From: Stutzerimonas kunmingensis
GTDB taxonomy: Bacteria > Pseudomonadota > Gammaproteobacteria > Pseudomonadales > Pseudomonadaceae
DNA length: 64,000 nucleotides
Assembly (NCBI RefSeq): GCF_002929225.1
Contig: NZ_PISM01000018.1
Span: 124,001 to 188,000, forward strand
Direction of reading: 5' to 3'
Both the position numbers and the translations under genes were made by a program. Within the stretch, counting starts at the first letter, position 1, and each line of letters opens with the position of its first letter. Shown in pieces: positions 33,076 to 42,479 of the stretch. The notes under the pieces are model-generated. The model had not been told where the DNA came from. It did not search any database and saw nothing but the letters and a program-made list of their open reading frames with translations.

Positions 33076-33468
33076 ATGTCTGTATCAGCCCGCTACACCG
33101 AAGGCCTGGCCAAGCTCGACGAGATCGACGGCGAGGCCGGGCGCAAGGTCATCGACAGCCTGCAAGCCATTGCGCCGGACCTGGCGCGCTACGTGATCGA
33201 ATTTCCCTTCGGCGACATCTACCAGCGCCCCGGCCTCGACCTGGCCCAGCGTGAGCTGGCGACCGTGGCGGCGCTTACCGCGCTCGGCCATTGCCAACCG
33301 CAGCTGGCCGTGCACGTTCACGGCGCGCTGAACGTCGGCTGCACGCCGGAGCAGATCGTCGAGGTGGTGATTCAGATGGCGGTTTACGCCGGTTTCCCGG
33401 CCGCGCTCAACGGCATGCACACGGTCAAGGCGGTCTTTGCCGAACGGGGCCTTTTGCCGGATGTGTAA
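33076..33468 (+). CDS. Carboxymuconolactone decarboxylase family protein
   Basis: 130 aa of the CMD/AhpD-like fold, PcaC type ([35 protein letters not shown]). It lacks the CxxC redox pair of AhpD peroxidases. GAGAGG lies 10 nt before the ATG. The preceding MerR gene and MerR-type promoter suggest a response to an electrophile or aldehyde rather than protocatechuate catabolism (inference). Confidence 0.85.
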   Translation: MSVSARYTEGLAKLDEIDGEAGRKVIDSLQAIAPDLARYVIEFPFGDIYQRPGLDLAQRELATVAALTALGHCQPQLAVHVHGALNVGCTPEQIVEVVIQMAVYAGFPAALNGMHTVKAVFAERGLLPDV

Positions 33469-33537
33469 TCGGCAAACCAGCACACCACGTGGCTAAGCCG
33501 GCCGACAACAGGTTCTGTGCCCTGGCGCGGTGGCGGT

Positions 33538-33555
33538 TGGTGGGCTAGCCCACCA
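33538..33555. terminator. 18-nt perfect palindrome between the CMD gene and paoC
   Basis: TGGTGGGCTAGCCCACCA between convergent genes. Could terminate both; no T-run. Confidence 0.4.
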
Positions 33556-33590
33556 GCCGTACGGACATCGCAGCCGCCGTCAAAGGCGCG

Positions 33591-35792
33591 TTACAGCACC
33601 TTGTCCAGGGTGATCGGCAGATCCCGCACGCGCTTGCCCGTTGCGTTGTAGATCGCATTGGCCACCGCCGCCGCCACGCCGACAATGCCGATCTCGCCCA
33701 CGCCTTTGGACCCCAGGTCGTTGACGATCTCGTCGTGTTCCTCGACGAAGATCACGTCGATCTCGGGAATGTCCGCGTTCACCGGGATGTGGTACTCGGC
33801 AAGGTTGTGGTTCATGTAGCGGCCGAGCCTGTGATCGATCAGCGTCTCCTCGTGCAGCGCCTGGCCGATGCCCCACACCACGCCGCCGACGATCTGGTTG
33901 CCGGCGGTCTTCGGGTTGACGATGCGGCCCGCGGCAATCGCGCTGACCACACGGCTGACCTTGATGGTGCCGAGGTCCTCGTCGACGCGCACCTCGACGA
34001 ACACCGCCGAATGGGTTCCCGTCGCCCAGGCGTCGCGCTTCTCATCCGGCTTGACGCTGGCTTCGGCCTCCAATGCGCCGCTGACCTGGACGATGTCGCG
34101 CAGCGGCACGGCATGCTCGCCGGATTTCAGCCGCAGTTGGCCATCGACGAACTCCACCGTCTCCAGATTCGCTCCGGTAAAGGGTGAAGCCGGAGACTGC
34201 TGTACGGCGTCCAGCAGCTTCTGCCGCAGGCCGGCGCATGCGCGTTGCACCGCACTACCGACCGAGGACACGGTGGCCGAGCCACCCTCCAGCGGTGCCT
34301 GCGGCAGGCTGGAATCGCCGAGGCGGAACTCCACCTCGGCCATCGACAGGCCCATGGCATCGGCGGCGATCTGGGTCATCGCGGTGTAGGTGCCGGTGCC
34401 GATATCGGCGGTGGCGCTGGTCACCAGCAGCCGGCCATCGGCGTCGAGGCAGGCGCGAGCGGAGGCCGGCATCTGCATGGCTTCCCAGACGCCTGTGGCC
34501 ATGCCCATGCCCACCAACTGATGACCGTCGCGCAGGCTGCGTGGCTGCGCCGGACGCCGCGACCAGCCGAAGCGCTCCGCACCCTGCTGGTAGCAGGCAC
34601 GCAGCTCCTTGCTGGAATAGCGCTTGCCCTCGTTGCCGTTGATGTCGGTGTAGTTGCGCAGGCGCAGCTCCAACGGATCGATACCGACTTCATGGGCCAG
34701 CTCGTCCATCGCGCACTCAAGCGCATAGACACCGATGGTCGCGCCCGGGGCGCGCATGTCCAGCGGGGTATAGAAGTCCAGCGGCGCCAGGCGGTAGCCG
34801 AGGCGCACGTTGTCGCAGGCGTAGAGCATGCCGGACCACTCCACCTCGTGCTCGGTGAAGTCCTCGAAGCGCGAGGTCTGGCCGATGGCCCTGTGCTCGA
34901 TGGCCCGCAACCGCCCTTCGCCATCGGCCGCGAGCTTCAGCTGCTGAAAGGTGCGCGGGCGATAGCCGAAGGTAAACATCTGCTGGCGGGTCAACTCGAC
35001 GCGCACCGAGGCCTTCAGTTTGAGTGCGGCCATCACCGCCAGCGGCAGCTGGTACTGCGGCCGCAGGCCGGAGCCGAAGGCGCCGCCGACGAAGGGCGCG
35101 AGCACGCGAATCTTGCCCTTCATGTCGAACACCTGTTCCAGATAGCGCTGGCAGTTCTGCACGCCCTGGGTCTTGTCATGGATCAGCAGCTCGCCGCCCG
35201 GCTGGTACTGGACAATGGAGGCATGCGGCTCCATCGGGTTGTGGTGCTCCACCGGGGTGCCGTACTCGCAATCGACGCGTTTTGCCGCCGCAGCGAACGC
35301 CGAGTCGAAATCGCCGCGCGGCTCCGGCAGCTCGGCGGGTGCTTCATGGGCCTGTTCGCGCGCCGCCTGCAGATCGGTCTGATGCGCTTCGACCTCGTAT
35401 TCGATGCGCACGAGGCTCGCCGCATGCCGCGCCAGCGCCTGGGTCTCGGCGACGACCAACGCCAGTGGCTGGCCGCTGTAGAGCACGCGGTCGTTGTACA
35501 GCGGGCGGAACGGCGAGCCGTCGGCGGCATCGTCGTCCTCGTAAGGCTCGTCGTAGCTGGCCACCGGCGGGCGGTTCTGGTGGGTCAGCACCAGTCGCAC
35601 GCCGGACAGTGCCTCGGCGGCGACGGCATCGATACGCGTGATCCGGCCGCGGGCGATGCTGCTCGACACCGCGGCGCCATACAGCAGCCCCGGCACCTCG
35701 GCTTCGGCAGCGTAGCAGGCCTTGCCGGTGACCTTGAGCGGACCGTCGACACGGTCCAGCGGCTTGCCCAGTGGAGAGTTGGCGCTGTTCAT
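33591..35792 (-). CDS. paoC: Aldehyde oxidoreductase molybdenum subunit (PaoC-like)
   Basis: 733-aa Mo-cofactor (MCD) catalytic subunit of the xanthine-oxidase family. It shows [17 protein letters not shown] at the N-terminus, [33 protein letters not shown], and the catalytic Glu region [21 protein letters not shown] near the C-terminus. Starts at ATG 35792 ([10 protein letters not shown]), overlapping the paoB stop by 4 nt. Third gene of a paoABC set. Oxidises aromatic or aliphatic aldehydes in relatives. Confidence 0.93.
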   Translation of the reverse strand: MNSANSPLGKPLDRVDGPLKVTGKACYAAEAEVPGLLYGAAVSSSIARGRITRIDAVAAEALSGVRLVLTHQNRPPVASYDEPYEDDDAADGSPFRPLYNDRVLYSGQPLALVVAETQALARHAASLVRIEYEVEAHQTDLQAAREQAHEAPAELPEPRGDFDSAFAAAAKRVDCEYGTPVEHHNPMEPHASIVQYQPGGELLIHDKTQGVQNCQRYLEQVFDMKGKIRVLAPFVGGAFGSGLRPQYQLPLAVMAALKLKASVRVELTRQQMFTFGYRPRTFQQLKLAADGEGRLRAIEHRAIGQTSRFEDFTEHEVEWSGMLYACDNVRLGYRLAPLDFYTPLDMRAPGATIGVYALECAMDELAHEVGIDPLELRLRNYTDINGNEGKRYSSKELRACYQQGAERFGWSRRPAQPRSLRDGHQLVGMGMATGVWEAMQMPASARACLDADGRLLVTSATADIGTGTYTAMTQIAADAMGLSMAEVEFRLGDSSLPQAPLEGGSATVSSVGSAVQRACAGLRQKLLDAVQQSPASPFTGANLETVEFVDGQLRLKSGEHAVPLRDIVQVSGALEAEASVKPDEKRDAWATGTHSAVFVEVRVDEDLGTIKVSRVVSAIAAGRIVNPKTAGNQIVGGVVWGIGQALHEETLIDHRLGRYMNHNLAEYHIPVNADIPEIDVIFVEEHDEIVNDLGSKGVGEIGIVGVAAAVANAIYNATGKRVRDLPITLDKVL

Positions 35793-36775
35793 CGGACGGT
35801 TCCTCCGGCGGCTTCGGTCAGTGCACGCACGATGGCGCGCCGGGCCAGGTCGATCTTGAAAGCGTTGTCGGCGAGCGGTTGCGCGCCTTGCAGCAGGCGA
35901 TCGGCCGCCGCGGCGAAACATTCGGGTTCGGCACGCTTGCCGCTGAGCAGTTCTTCAGCCTCCTCCAGGCGCCAGGGTTTGTGCGCCACGCCCCCGAGCG
36001 CGATACGCGCGCGGCGGATGACGTCGCCATCCATCTCCAGAGCCGCCGCGACGGATACCAGGGCGAATGCGTAGGAGGCGCGATCGCGCACCTTGAGGTA
36101 GGCGCAGTGGCTGGCAAAACCTTCCACCGGCAGCTCGATGGCGGTGATCAGCTCGCCCTCGACGAGTACGTTGTCCTGCTGCGGCTGGTCGCCGGGCAGC
36201 CGATGAAAGTCCACCAGCTCCAGGCGTCGCTTGCCGTGCGGCCCCTCCACATGCACCCGGGCATCCAGCGCCGCCAGCGCCACGCACATGTCCGACGGAT
36301 GCACGGCGACGCAGTGTTCGCTGGCACCGAGAATCGCGTGGATGCGATTGCGCCCGTCACGCGCGCTGCAGCCGGAGCCCGGCTCGCGCTTGTTGCAGGG
36401 CGTGGCGGTGTCGTAGAAGTAGTAGCAACGGGTGCGCTGCAGCAGGTTGCCGCCGGTGCTGGCCATGTTGCGCAGCTGCGGCGATGCCCCGGCAAGAATC
36501 GCCTTGCTCAGCAGCGGATAGCGCTGTTCGATTTGCGGGTGCCAGGCCAGGTCGGCGTTGCTCACCAGCGCACCGATGCGCAGGCCGCCCTCGGCGGTCT
36601 GCTCGATCTCGCGCAGGGGCAGGCCGTTGATGTCGATGAGCTGGCCGGGTTGCAGCACGTTCTCTTTCATCAGGTCGAGCAGGTTGGTGCCGCCGGCGAT
36701 GTAGCGGCTCTGCGGCCCGTGCAGGGCGATGGCCTGGTCTATGCGTTCGGGGCGCTGATAGCTGAACGGCGTCAT
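35789..36775 (-). CDS. paoB: Aldehyde oxidoreductase FAD subunit (PaoB-like)
   Basis: 328-aa FAD-binding subunit. FAD motif [17 protein letters not shown] near residue 24 and [16 protein letters not shown] four-Cys insert ([11 protein letters not shown]...GSGC plus a downstream Cys) matches the extra [4Fe-4S] cluster known in E. coli PaoB. ATGA overlaps with paoA upstream and with paoC downstream. Confidence 0.93.
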   Translation of the reverse strand: MTPFSYQRPERIDQAIALHGPQSRYIAGGTNLLDLMKENVLQPGQLIDINGLPLREIEQTAEGGLRIGALVSNADLAWHPQIEQRYPLLSKAILAGASPQLRNMASTGGNLLQRTRCYYFYDTATPCNKREPGSGCSARDGRNRIHAILGASEHCVAVHPSDMCVALAALDARVHVEGPHGKRRLELVDFHRLPGDQPQQDNVLVEGELITAIELPVEGFASHCAYLKVRDRASYAFALVSVAAALEMDGDVIRRARIALGGVAHKPWRLEEAEELLSGKRAEPECFAAAADRLLQGAQPLADNAFKIDLARRAIVRALTEAAGGTVR

Positions 36776-37284
36776 TGCGCACCCTCTTGGCCGCGCAGCG
36801 TCGGCAGTGCGTCCTCAATGGCGGCGAGGATGTTGGGATACGCGCCGCAGCGGCAGAGGTTGCCGCTCATGTGTTCGCGAATCTCGTCGCGGCTGCTGGC
36901 ACGGTTCTCCGCTGCTAGCCCGGCTGCCGAGCAGATCTGCCCCGGCGTGCAGTAGCCGCACTGGAAGGCATCGTGCTTGACGAACGCAGCCTGCAGCGGA
37001 TGCAGCGTCGCATCGCTGGCCAGGCCTTCGATGGTGGTCAGGCTGGCGCCGTCGTGCATCACCGCCAGGGTCAGGCAGCTGTTGATACGCCGGCCGTCGA
37101 GCAGCACCGTGCAGGCACCGCACTGGCCGTGATCGCAGCCTTTCTTGGTGCCGGTCAGGCCGAGCTGGTCGCGCAGCAGGTCGAGCAAGGTGGTCCAGGG
37201 TTGCACCTGGAGCTCACGGCGTTCGCCGTTCAGCTCCAGGCTGATGGTGCAGGTCTGGCCTGCGGCTGAAGAATTTTCGCTCAT
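36772..37284 (-). CDS. paoA: Aldehyde oxidoreductase 2Fe-2S subunit (PaoA-like), no Tat signal
   Basis: 170-aa subunit with two [2Fe-2S] clusters: [14 protein letters not shown] (about 49-62, plus NSCLTL) and GYCTPGQIC...[10 protein letters not shown]. coli PaoA carries a Tat signal and is exported; here the protein begins [18 protein letters not shown] with no twin-arginine region, so the complex is probably cytoplasmic. GTGAGG precedes the ATG at 37284. Confidence 0.92.
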   Translation of the reverse strand: MSENSSAAGQTCTISLELNGERRELQVQPWTTLLDLLRDQLGLTGTKKGCDHGQCGACTVLLDGRRINSCLTLAVMHDGASLTTIEGLASDATLHPLQAAFVKHDAFQCGYCTPGQICSAAGLAAENRASSRDEIREHMSGNLCRCGAYPNILAAIEDALPTLRGQEGAQ

Positions 37285-37481
37285 GGCGGCCTCACGGTTT
37301 GGGCGTTGGTATGCGCTGTCCGTGCGTCTTGGGGTACGACTGGCGTGCCGCGAAAATCGTTCAGCCCTGCCGGTCGAGTGGCTGCGGCTGACTGAGGGTC
37401 ATCTCGCCGCGAACGGCGTGGCGCTGCGCGGACCGGCCAATTGATTCGTGCAGGTTTTGGTAGTCGCTACGGCGATGGTCT

Positions 37482-38072
37482 TCAGGCCTGCCGGCGATCA
37501 TCGGGATGGTCGATGTCCTGCAGTACACCGGGATCGTTCAGGGCGAGCTCCAGTACCGGGTGCGCCGCGAAAAGCACCTGGGCACCGCGATCACCATCCA
37601 GCTGCAGCAGCGCATCGCGATGGGCGCTGCCGATGCCGCGCGGATGGCCGGGGCGGCCGTCATAGGTCGGCACAACCAGGTTGTCTTTGCGGATTGCCGC
37701 CGCGATCTCGCGCAGGGTCCGCGGCTGCACATAGGGCATATCGGCCAGCGCCACCAGCCAGCCACGTCCTGCCGGCGCCTGGGCCACGGCCTGCGCAAGG
37801 CTGTGGCCGAGCCCGCGGGATTCCAGCGCAAGCACCTCGCAGTCGGCAGCGTTGGCGCTCAGCCAGTCGCGCAGAGGCAGATTGTCTGCACGGGTCACCA
37901 CCAGCAGCCGTTCGGCGACACCACGAAGGTTGGCCAGCGTGGCCGCCAGCACCGGCGGCGACGACGCAGCAGCCAGGCTGGCCGCCAGCAGCTTGTCCGC
38001 CCCACCGGCCGCGCGATAACGGCTGCCCTGCCCCGCGGCGAGAACGATGGCGCAGACGCCCGGTTCAGGCAC
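37482..38072 (-). CDS. mocA: MobA-like NTP transferase, molybdopterin cytidylyltransferase (MocA)
   Basis: 196-aa enzyme that adds CMP to molybdopterin, making the MCD cofactor needed by PaoC-type enzymes. N-terminal AIVLAAGQGSRYRAAGG NTP-binding motif and LVALADMPYV (metal-binding Asp). Overlaps the upstream xdhC-like gene by 8 nt. A 197-nt gap separates it from paoA downstream. Confidence 0.88.
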   Translation of the reverse strand: MPEPGVCAIVLAAGQGSRYRAAGGADKLLAASLAAASSPPVLAATLANLRGVAERLLVVTRADNLPLRDWLSANAADCEVLALESRGLGHSLAQAVAQAPAGRGWLVALADMPYVQPRTLREIAAAIRKDNLVVPTYDGRPGHPRGIGSAHRDALLQLDGDRGAQVLFAAHPVLELALNDPGVLQDIDHPDDRRQA

Positions 38073-39042
38073 AGCGCTGTTGTTCCGGCAACGCCTGGCT
38101 GACCAGAGCGCCGTTTTTCAGCGCAACCACTTCGGCCATCAAGGACAGCGCGATTTCCGCCGGTGTACGGCTGCCGATGGGCAAGCCGATGGGGCCGTGC
38201 AACCGCTGCACCTGGCGCTCGCCGAGGCCCAGCGACAGCAGGCGCGCCTTGCGCTTTTCGCTGTTGGCCCGCGAGCCCAGAGCGCCGACGTAAAAGGCTT
38301 CGGACTGCAGCGCGGTAAGCAGTGCCATGTCGTCCAGCCGCGGGTCGTGGGTCAGCGCGACGATGGCGGTGTGCGCATCCGGTTCGATGGCCAGCACGGC
38401 ATCGTCCGGCATGCCGGGGACGAAGCGCACCGTCGCCGCATCCCAGTCGTGGGCATAACCTTCGCGCGGGTCACAGATCAGTACTTCGAAGCCGAGGCCA
38501 TGTGCCAGGTCGGCGACATAACGCGACAGCTGCCCCGCGCCGATCATCAGCAGGCGCCAGGCCGGGCCGAATGGTGCGCGCAGGGTATGCCCATCGAACT
38601 GCAGCGCGGCGTCGCGGCCGGCGGTTTGCAGCGTTACATCACCACTGGCGATATCCACACAGCGCAGCAGCCGTTCATGCCCGACGCAACGCCGCAGCAG
38701 CTCGTCGATCCATCCGGCATCGCGCAATGGCTCCTGCAGCAGGCGCAGGGTGCCACCACAGGGCAGACCGAAACGCGCGGACTCTTCCTTGCTCACGCCG
38801 TAGGTGATCAGCTGGCAAGCCTGCGGTGGCTCATCGGCCATGACCCGCGCGAGCAGATCGTCCTCGACGCAGCCGCCGGACACCGAGCCTTCAACGCGGC
38901 CATCGCCGCGCAGTGCCAGCAGCGAACCCACCGGACGTGGCGCGCTGCCCCAGGTTTCCAGCACCGTGTAGAGCACCACGGGATAGCCCTCACGCAACCA
39001 GTCGCGGGCACGCCGCAGTACCGCCAGATCGACACTGTCCAT
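38065..39042 (-). CDS. paoD: XdhC/CoxI family molybdenum-enzyme maturation factor (PaoD-like)
   Basis: 325-aa chaperone that binds the Mo cofactor, adds the terminal sulfur ligand and inserts it into the apoenzyme. The XdhC N-terminal part includes GSAPRPVGSLLAL and SVSGGCVEDDLL; the C-terminal Rossmann part has LLMIGAGQLSRYVADLA. Followed by mocA and paoABC, so the locus is self-contained for MCD enzyme maturation. Confidence 0.9.
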   Translation of the reverse strand: MDSVDLAVLRRARDWLREGYPVVLYTVLETWGSAPRPVGSLLALRGDGRVEGSVSGGCVEDDLLARVMADEPPQACQLITYGVSKEESARFGLPCGGTLRLLQEPLRDAGWIDELLRRCVGHERLLRCVDIASGDVTLQTAGRDAALQFDGHTLRAPFGPAWRLLMIGAGQLSRYVADLAHGLGFEVLICDPREGYAHDWDAATVRFVPGMPDDAVLAIEPDAHTAIVALTHDPRLDDMALLTALQSEAFYVGALGSRANSEKRKARLLSLGLGERQVQRLHGPIGLPIGSRTPAEIALSLMAEVVALKNGALVSQALPEQQRCA

Positions 39043-39114
39043 TGATCTCCTCGGATTCAGCCCATTGCTGCCAGGACTCCCGGCAATGCAAGGAGTGACC
39101 GATCCGAGGCGAAG

Positions 39115-39681
39115 TTAGTTCGTCGTTACCGGCACCAGCATGGCGTCGGCTACTTCGCGGCGCTTGCCGCGACCGGCCAGATGCTCCACCAGGGTCAGGG
39201 CGAATTCCAGGGCAGTCGCCGGGCCCTGGCTGGTGATGCAGTTGCCGTCCACCACCACCGGCTGGTCAAGGAAATGCGTGCCGGTAAGGTTGTCGCTCAT
39301 GCCCGGGTAGCAGGTCACCTGACGGCCTTTGAGCACGCCGTAGGGATGCAGCGCCACCGCCGGCGCCGCGCAGATTGCCGCATAGTCCAGCCCGGCCGCG
39401 GCCTGCTGGCGTACGCGCTCGCCCAGTGGCTCCAGCTCGCCGAGGGTCTTCGCGCCGGGCATGCCACCGGGCAGCACGATCAGGTGGAAGTCCTGCGCCA
39501 GCACGTCGAGCAGCATGGCGTCGGCGGTGATCCGTGTACCGCGCGCGCACGTCAGCATGCGCCGCTCTTCGGCACTGGCCACCAGCACCTCGAACTCGGC
39601 ACGCCGCAGCACGTCGATCAGGGTAACGGCCTCCAGGTCTTCGGAACCGTCGGCGATCGGAATCAGGACTCGTTTGCTCAT
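39115..39681 (-). CDS. DJ-1/YajL family protein
   Basis: 188 aa, DJ-1/PfpI superfamily. The nucleophile elbow Cys is in YAAICAAPAVAL (about residue 104). VLIPIADGSEDLEAVT at the N-terminus carries the conserved Glu. Family roles include protein deglycase/chaperone and oxidative protection. The start at ATG 39681 (MSKRVLIP) is favoured; a GTG three codons upstream overlaps the AGGTGAAGG site. Confidence 0.9.
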   Translation of the reverse strand: MSKRVLIPIADGSEDLEAVTLIDVLRRAEFEVLVASAEERRMLTCARGTRITADAMLLDVLAQDFHLIVLPGGMPGAKTLGELEPLGERVRQQAAAGLDYAAICAAPAVALHPYGVLKGRQVTCYPGMSDNLTGTHFLDQPVVVDGNCITSQGPATALEFALTLVEHLAGRGKRREVADAMLVPVTTN

Positions 39682-39812
39682 GGCCTTCACCTGCTCAATG
39701 GAAATTCAACCGCGCTGCCGCCCGGTGTAAGATGCGCGGCTTTTGCGATGACACGCGAATCGCCCGCCAGAGGCGACAGCCCTCACACTGACCGGCACAT
39801 AGAGGATCGACC

Positions 39813-41108
39813 ATGCTGGAAAAGCTATTTCAACTCAAGGCGCACAACACCACGCTGCGCACCGAGGTCCTGGCCGGTATCACCACCTTCCTGACGATGG
39901 CCTACATCCTCTTCGTCAACCCGAGCATCCTCGCCGAAACCGGCATGGACCACGGCGCGGTGTTCGTCGCCACCTGCCTGGCCGCAGCCATCGGCTCGGC
40001 GATCATGGGCCTGGTTGCCAACTACCCCATCGCGCTGGCGCCGGGCATGGGCCTGAACGCTTTCTTCACCTACACCGTGGTCCTGACCATGGGTTACACC
40101 TGGCAGACCGCGCTGGGTGCGGTGTTCCTCTCCGGCGTGATCTTCTTCGGCCTGTCGATCTTCAAGATTCGCGAGTGGATCATCCACAGCATTCCGCTGG
40201 CCCTGCGTGCCGGCATCGCCGCGGGTATCGGCCTGTTCCTGGCGATCATCGCGCTGAAGAACGCCGGCATCGTCGTCGACAACCCGGCCACCCTGGTCGG
40301 CCTGGGCGACCTCAGCGCTGGCGGCCCGCTGCTGGCCTGCCTGGGCTTTTTTCTGATCGCAGCGCTGGCTTACCGCCAGGTTACCGGCGCGGTAATGATC
40401 GGCATTCTGGTGGTCACCGGCCTGTCGATCCTGCTCGGTCTGTCGCAGCTCAACGGCGTGGTCTCGATGCCGCCGTCGCTGGCGCCGACCCTTATGCAGC
40501 TGGACATCATGGGCGCGCTGGATATCGGCCTGATCAGCGTGATCTTCGCCTTCCTCTTCGTCGACCTGTTCGACACCTCCGGTACCCTGATCGGCGTGGC
40601 GCAGAAGGCCGACCTGCTGGACAAGGACGGCAAGATGCCGCGCCTGGGCCGCGCCCTGCTGGCTGACAGCACCGCAACCATGGCCGGCGCCGCGCTGGGC
40701 ACCTCGACCACCACCAGCTACATCGAATCCGCCGCCGGTACCGCTGCCGGTGGTCGCACCGGCCTGACCGCCTGCGTGGTAGCCCTGCTGTTCCTGCTCA
40801 GCCTGTTCTTCGCCCCGCTGGCCGGTGCCGTGCCTGCCTATGCCACCGCACCGGCGCTGCTGTTCGTCGCCGTGCTGATGATGAGCAGCCTGGCCAACAT
40901 CGACTGGGACGACCTCACCGTCGCCGCGCCGGTCGTGGTTGCCGCGCTGGCCATGCCGCTGACTTTCTCCATCGCCAACGGCATCGCCTTCGGCTTCATC
41001 GCCTGGACCGCGATCAAGCTGCTGGCCGGCCGCTGGCGTGAGCTGAGCCCGGCGATGTGGATTCTCTCGGCACTGTTCGTGGTCAAGCTGGGCTGGTTCG
41101 CCGGCTGA
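39813..41108 (+). CDS. NCS2/AzgA-type purine permease
   Basis: 431-aa, about 13 hydrophobic segments. AzgA-family marks: TEVLAGITTFLTMAYILFVNP at the N-terminus, ALAPGMGLNAFFTYTVV, and DLFDTSGTLIGVAQ. Proton-coupled uptake of adenine, guanine or hypoxanthine is the family role. AGAGGATCG precedes the ATG. Beside the molybdo-enzyme locus, but no purine oxidase is evident. Confidence 0.92.
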   Translation: MLEKLFQLKAHNTTLRTEVLAGITTFLTMAYILFVNPSILAETGMDHGAVFVATCLAAAIGSAIMGLVANYPIALAPGMGLNAFFTYTVVLTMGYTWQTALGAVFLSGVIFFGLSIFKIREWIIHSIPLALRAGIAAGIGLFLAIIALKNAGIVVDNPATLVGLGDLSAGGPLLACLGFFLIAALAYRQVTGAVMIGILVVTGLSILLGLSQLNGVVSMPPSLAPTLMQLDIMGALDIGLISVIFAFLFVDLFDTSGTLIGVAQKADLLDKDGKMPRLGRALLADSTATMAGAALGTSTTTSYIESAAGTAAGGRTGLTACVVALLFLLSLFFAPLAGAVPAYATAPALLFVAVLMMSSLANIDWDDLTVAAPVVVAALAMPLTFSIANGIAFGFIAWTAIKLLAGRWRELSPAMWILSALFVVKLGWFAG

Positions 41109-41114
41109 TCGCAG

Positions 41115-41203
41115 CGTAGGGTGGATGACGCCTCATCCATCCACCAGATCGCCCAGAAGGTGGATGAGAAAAGCGTCAGCTGCGCGCCCCGATCCACCCT
41201 ACG
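41115..41203. repeat. 89-bp miniature inverted-repeat element
   Basis: Ends CGTAGGGTGGAT (41115-41126) and ATCCACCCTACG (41192-41203) are perfect 12-bp complements. Inside, GGTGGATGA pairs with TCATCC/CCACC segments. GTAGGGTGGAT elements are common intergenic repeats in pseudomonads. It follows the permease stop by 6 nt and could serve as its terminator. A REP-like TGTGGGAGCGGCC lies just downstream near 41262. Confidence 0.7.
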
Positions 41204-41316
41204 AATAGCGATCCGCAACATACGTTAATTCGCGGCAAGGCCGCCCCACGGAGCGAACTACTGTGGGAGCGGCCGGCGCCGTAAAGCTCCTCAAACCTCT
41301 GCACGAAGCCCCCGCC

Positions 41317-42405
41317 ATGCCGCTGCCCAAGCTCGACCCCGCCCAATACGATGCCCAATTCGCCGAGAAAACCGCCCGGCTGGTGGAACTGCTGGCGCCG
41401 TTCGATGCACCGGCACCGGAAGTCTTCGACTCGCCCCGCGAGCATTACCGCCTGCGCACTGAATTCCGCCTGTGGCGCGAAGAAGGCCAGCGCCACTACG
41501 CGATGTTCGAGCAGGGCGACAAGCACAAGGCGATCCTGATCGACGACTTCCCCATCGCCAGTCGCCGCATCAACGAGCTGATGCCGCAACTGAAAGCGGT
41601 CTGGCAGGCGTCGGAAGTGCTCAGCTTCAAGTTGTTCCAGGTCGAATTCCTCACCACCCTGGCCGGCGATGCGCTGATCACCCTCGCCTACCACCGCCCA
41701 CTGGACGAGGCCTGGCAGGCCGAAGCCGAGCAGCTCGCCGCCAACCTCGGCGTCAGCCTGGTCGGCCGCTCCAAGGGCAAGCGCATCGTCATCGGTCACG
41801 ATTACGTGGAAGAAGCGCTGGTGGTCGCCGGGCGAACCTTCCGCTATCGCCAGCCCGAGGGCGCCTTTACCCAGCCCAACGGCGAGGTCTGCCAGAAGAT
41901 GCTGAACTGGGCCTTCGACGTGCTCGGCGAGCGCGACGACGACCTGCTCGAACTCTACTGCGGCAACGGCAACTTCACCCTGCCGCTGGCCACTCGCGTG
42001 CGCCGCGTGCTGGCCACCGAGATCAGCAAGACCTCGGTCAATGCCGCGCTGGCCAATATCGCCGACAACGGCATCGACAACATCGAGCTGGTGCGTCTTT
42101 CCGCCGAGGAGCTGACCCAGGCGCTGAACGAGGTGCGCCCGTTCCGCCGCCTGGCCCATATCGACCTGAAGAGCTACGACTTCGGCAGCATCTTCGTCGA
42201 CCCACCGCGCGCCGGCATGGACACGGACACCTGCGAACTGGCCCGTCGCTTCGAGCGCATCCTCTACATCTCCTGCAACCCGGAAACCCTGGCGCAGAAC
42301 ATCGCCCAGCTCGCCGACACCCATCGCATCGAGCGCTGTGCGCTGTTCGACCAGTTCCCATACACCCACCACATGGAATCCGGGGTGCTGCTGGTCCGCA
42401 AGTGA
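41317..42405 (+). CDS. trmA: tRNA (uracil-54-C5)-methyltransferase
   Basis: 362-aa SAM-dependent enzyme that makes T54 in the T-loop. Motifs: [24 protein letters not shown], catalytic [12 protein letters not shown] with the nucleophilic Cys, and catalytic Glu in HHMESGVLL. It starts [18 protein letters not shown] at 41317; no clear ribosome site, but the start matches family N-termini. Confidence 0.95.
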   Translation: MPLPKLDPAQYDAQFAEKTARLVELLAPFDAPAPEVFDSPREHYRLRTEFRLWREEGQRHYAMFEQGDKHKAILIDDFPIASRRINELMPQLKAVWQASEVLSFKLFQVEFLTTLAGDALITLAYHRPLDEAWQAEAEQLAANLGVSLVGRSKGKRIVIGHDYVEEALVVAGRTFRYRQPEGAFTQPNGEVCQKMLNWAFDVLGERDDDLLELYCGNGNFTLPLATRVRRVLATEISKTSVNAALANIADNGIDNIELVRLSAEELTQALNEVRPFRRLAHIDLKSYDFGSIFVDPPRAGMDTDTCELARRFERILYISCNPETLAQNIAQLADTHRIERCALFDQFPYTHHMESGVLLVRK

Positions 42406-42416
42406 TCGGCCCGACT

Positions 42417-42441
42417 GAACGCCGGCCGCCTGGCGGCGTTC
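42417..42441 (+). terminator. Hairpin after trmA
   Basis: GAACGCCG/CGGCGTTC 8-bp stem with a 9-nt loop, 11 nt after the trmA stop. No T-run. Confidence 0.5.
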
Positions 42442-42474
42442 CACATCCATAACCACTGACACGTTATGGATGTG
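42442..42474. promoter_or_regulatory. 12-bp perfect inverted repeat over the ribosome site of the MBL-rhodanese gene
   Basis: CACATCCATAAC, 9-nt spacer, GTTATGGATGTG. The right arm contains the GGAT ribosome-site region and ends 5 nt before the ATG at 42480. Operator for an unknown repressor or a translational hairpin. Confidence 0.65.
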
Positions 42475-42479
42475 ACAGC

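Noticed and set aside
34245..36955. Overlapping long plus-strand frames (609 and 394 codons)
   Set aside because: Shadows of paoC and paoB, which show cofactor motifs and ATGA-coupled starts.
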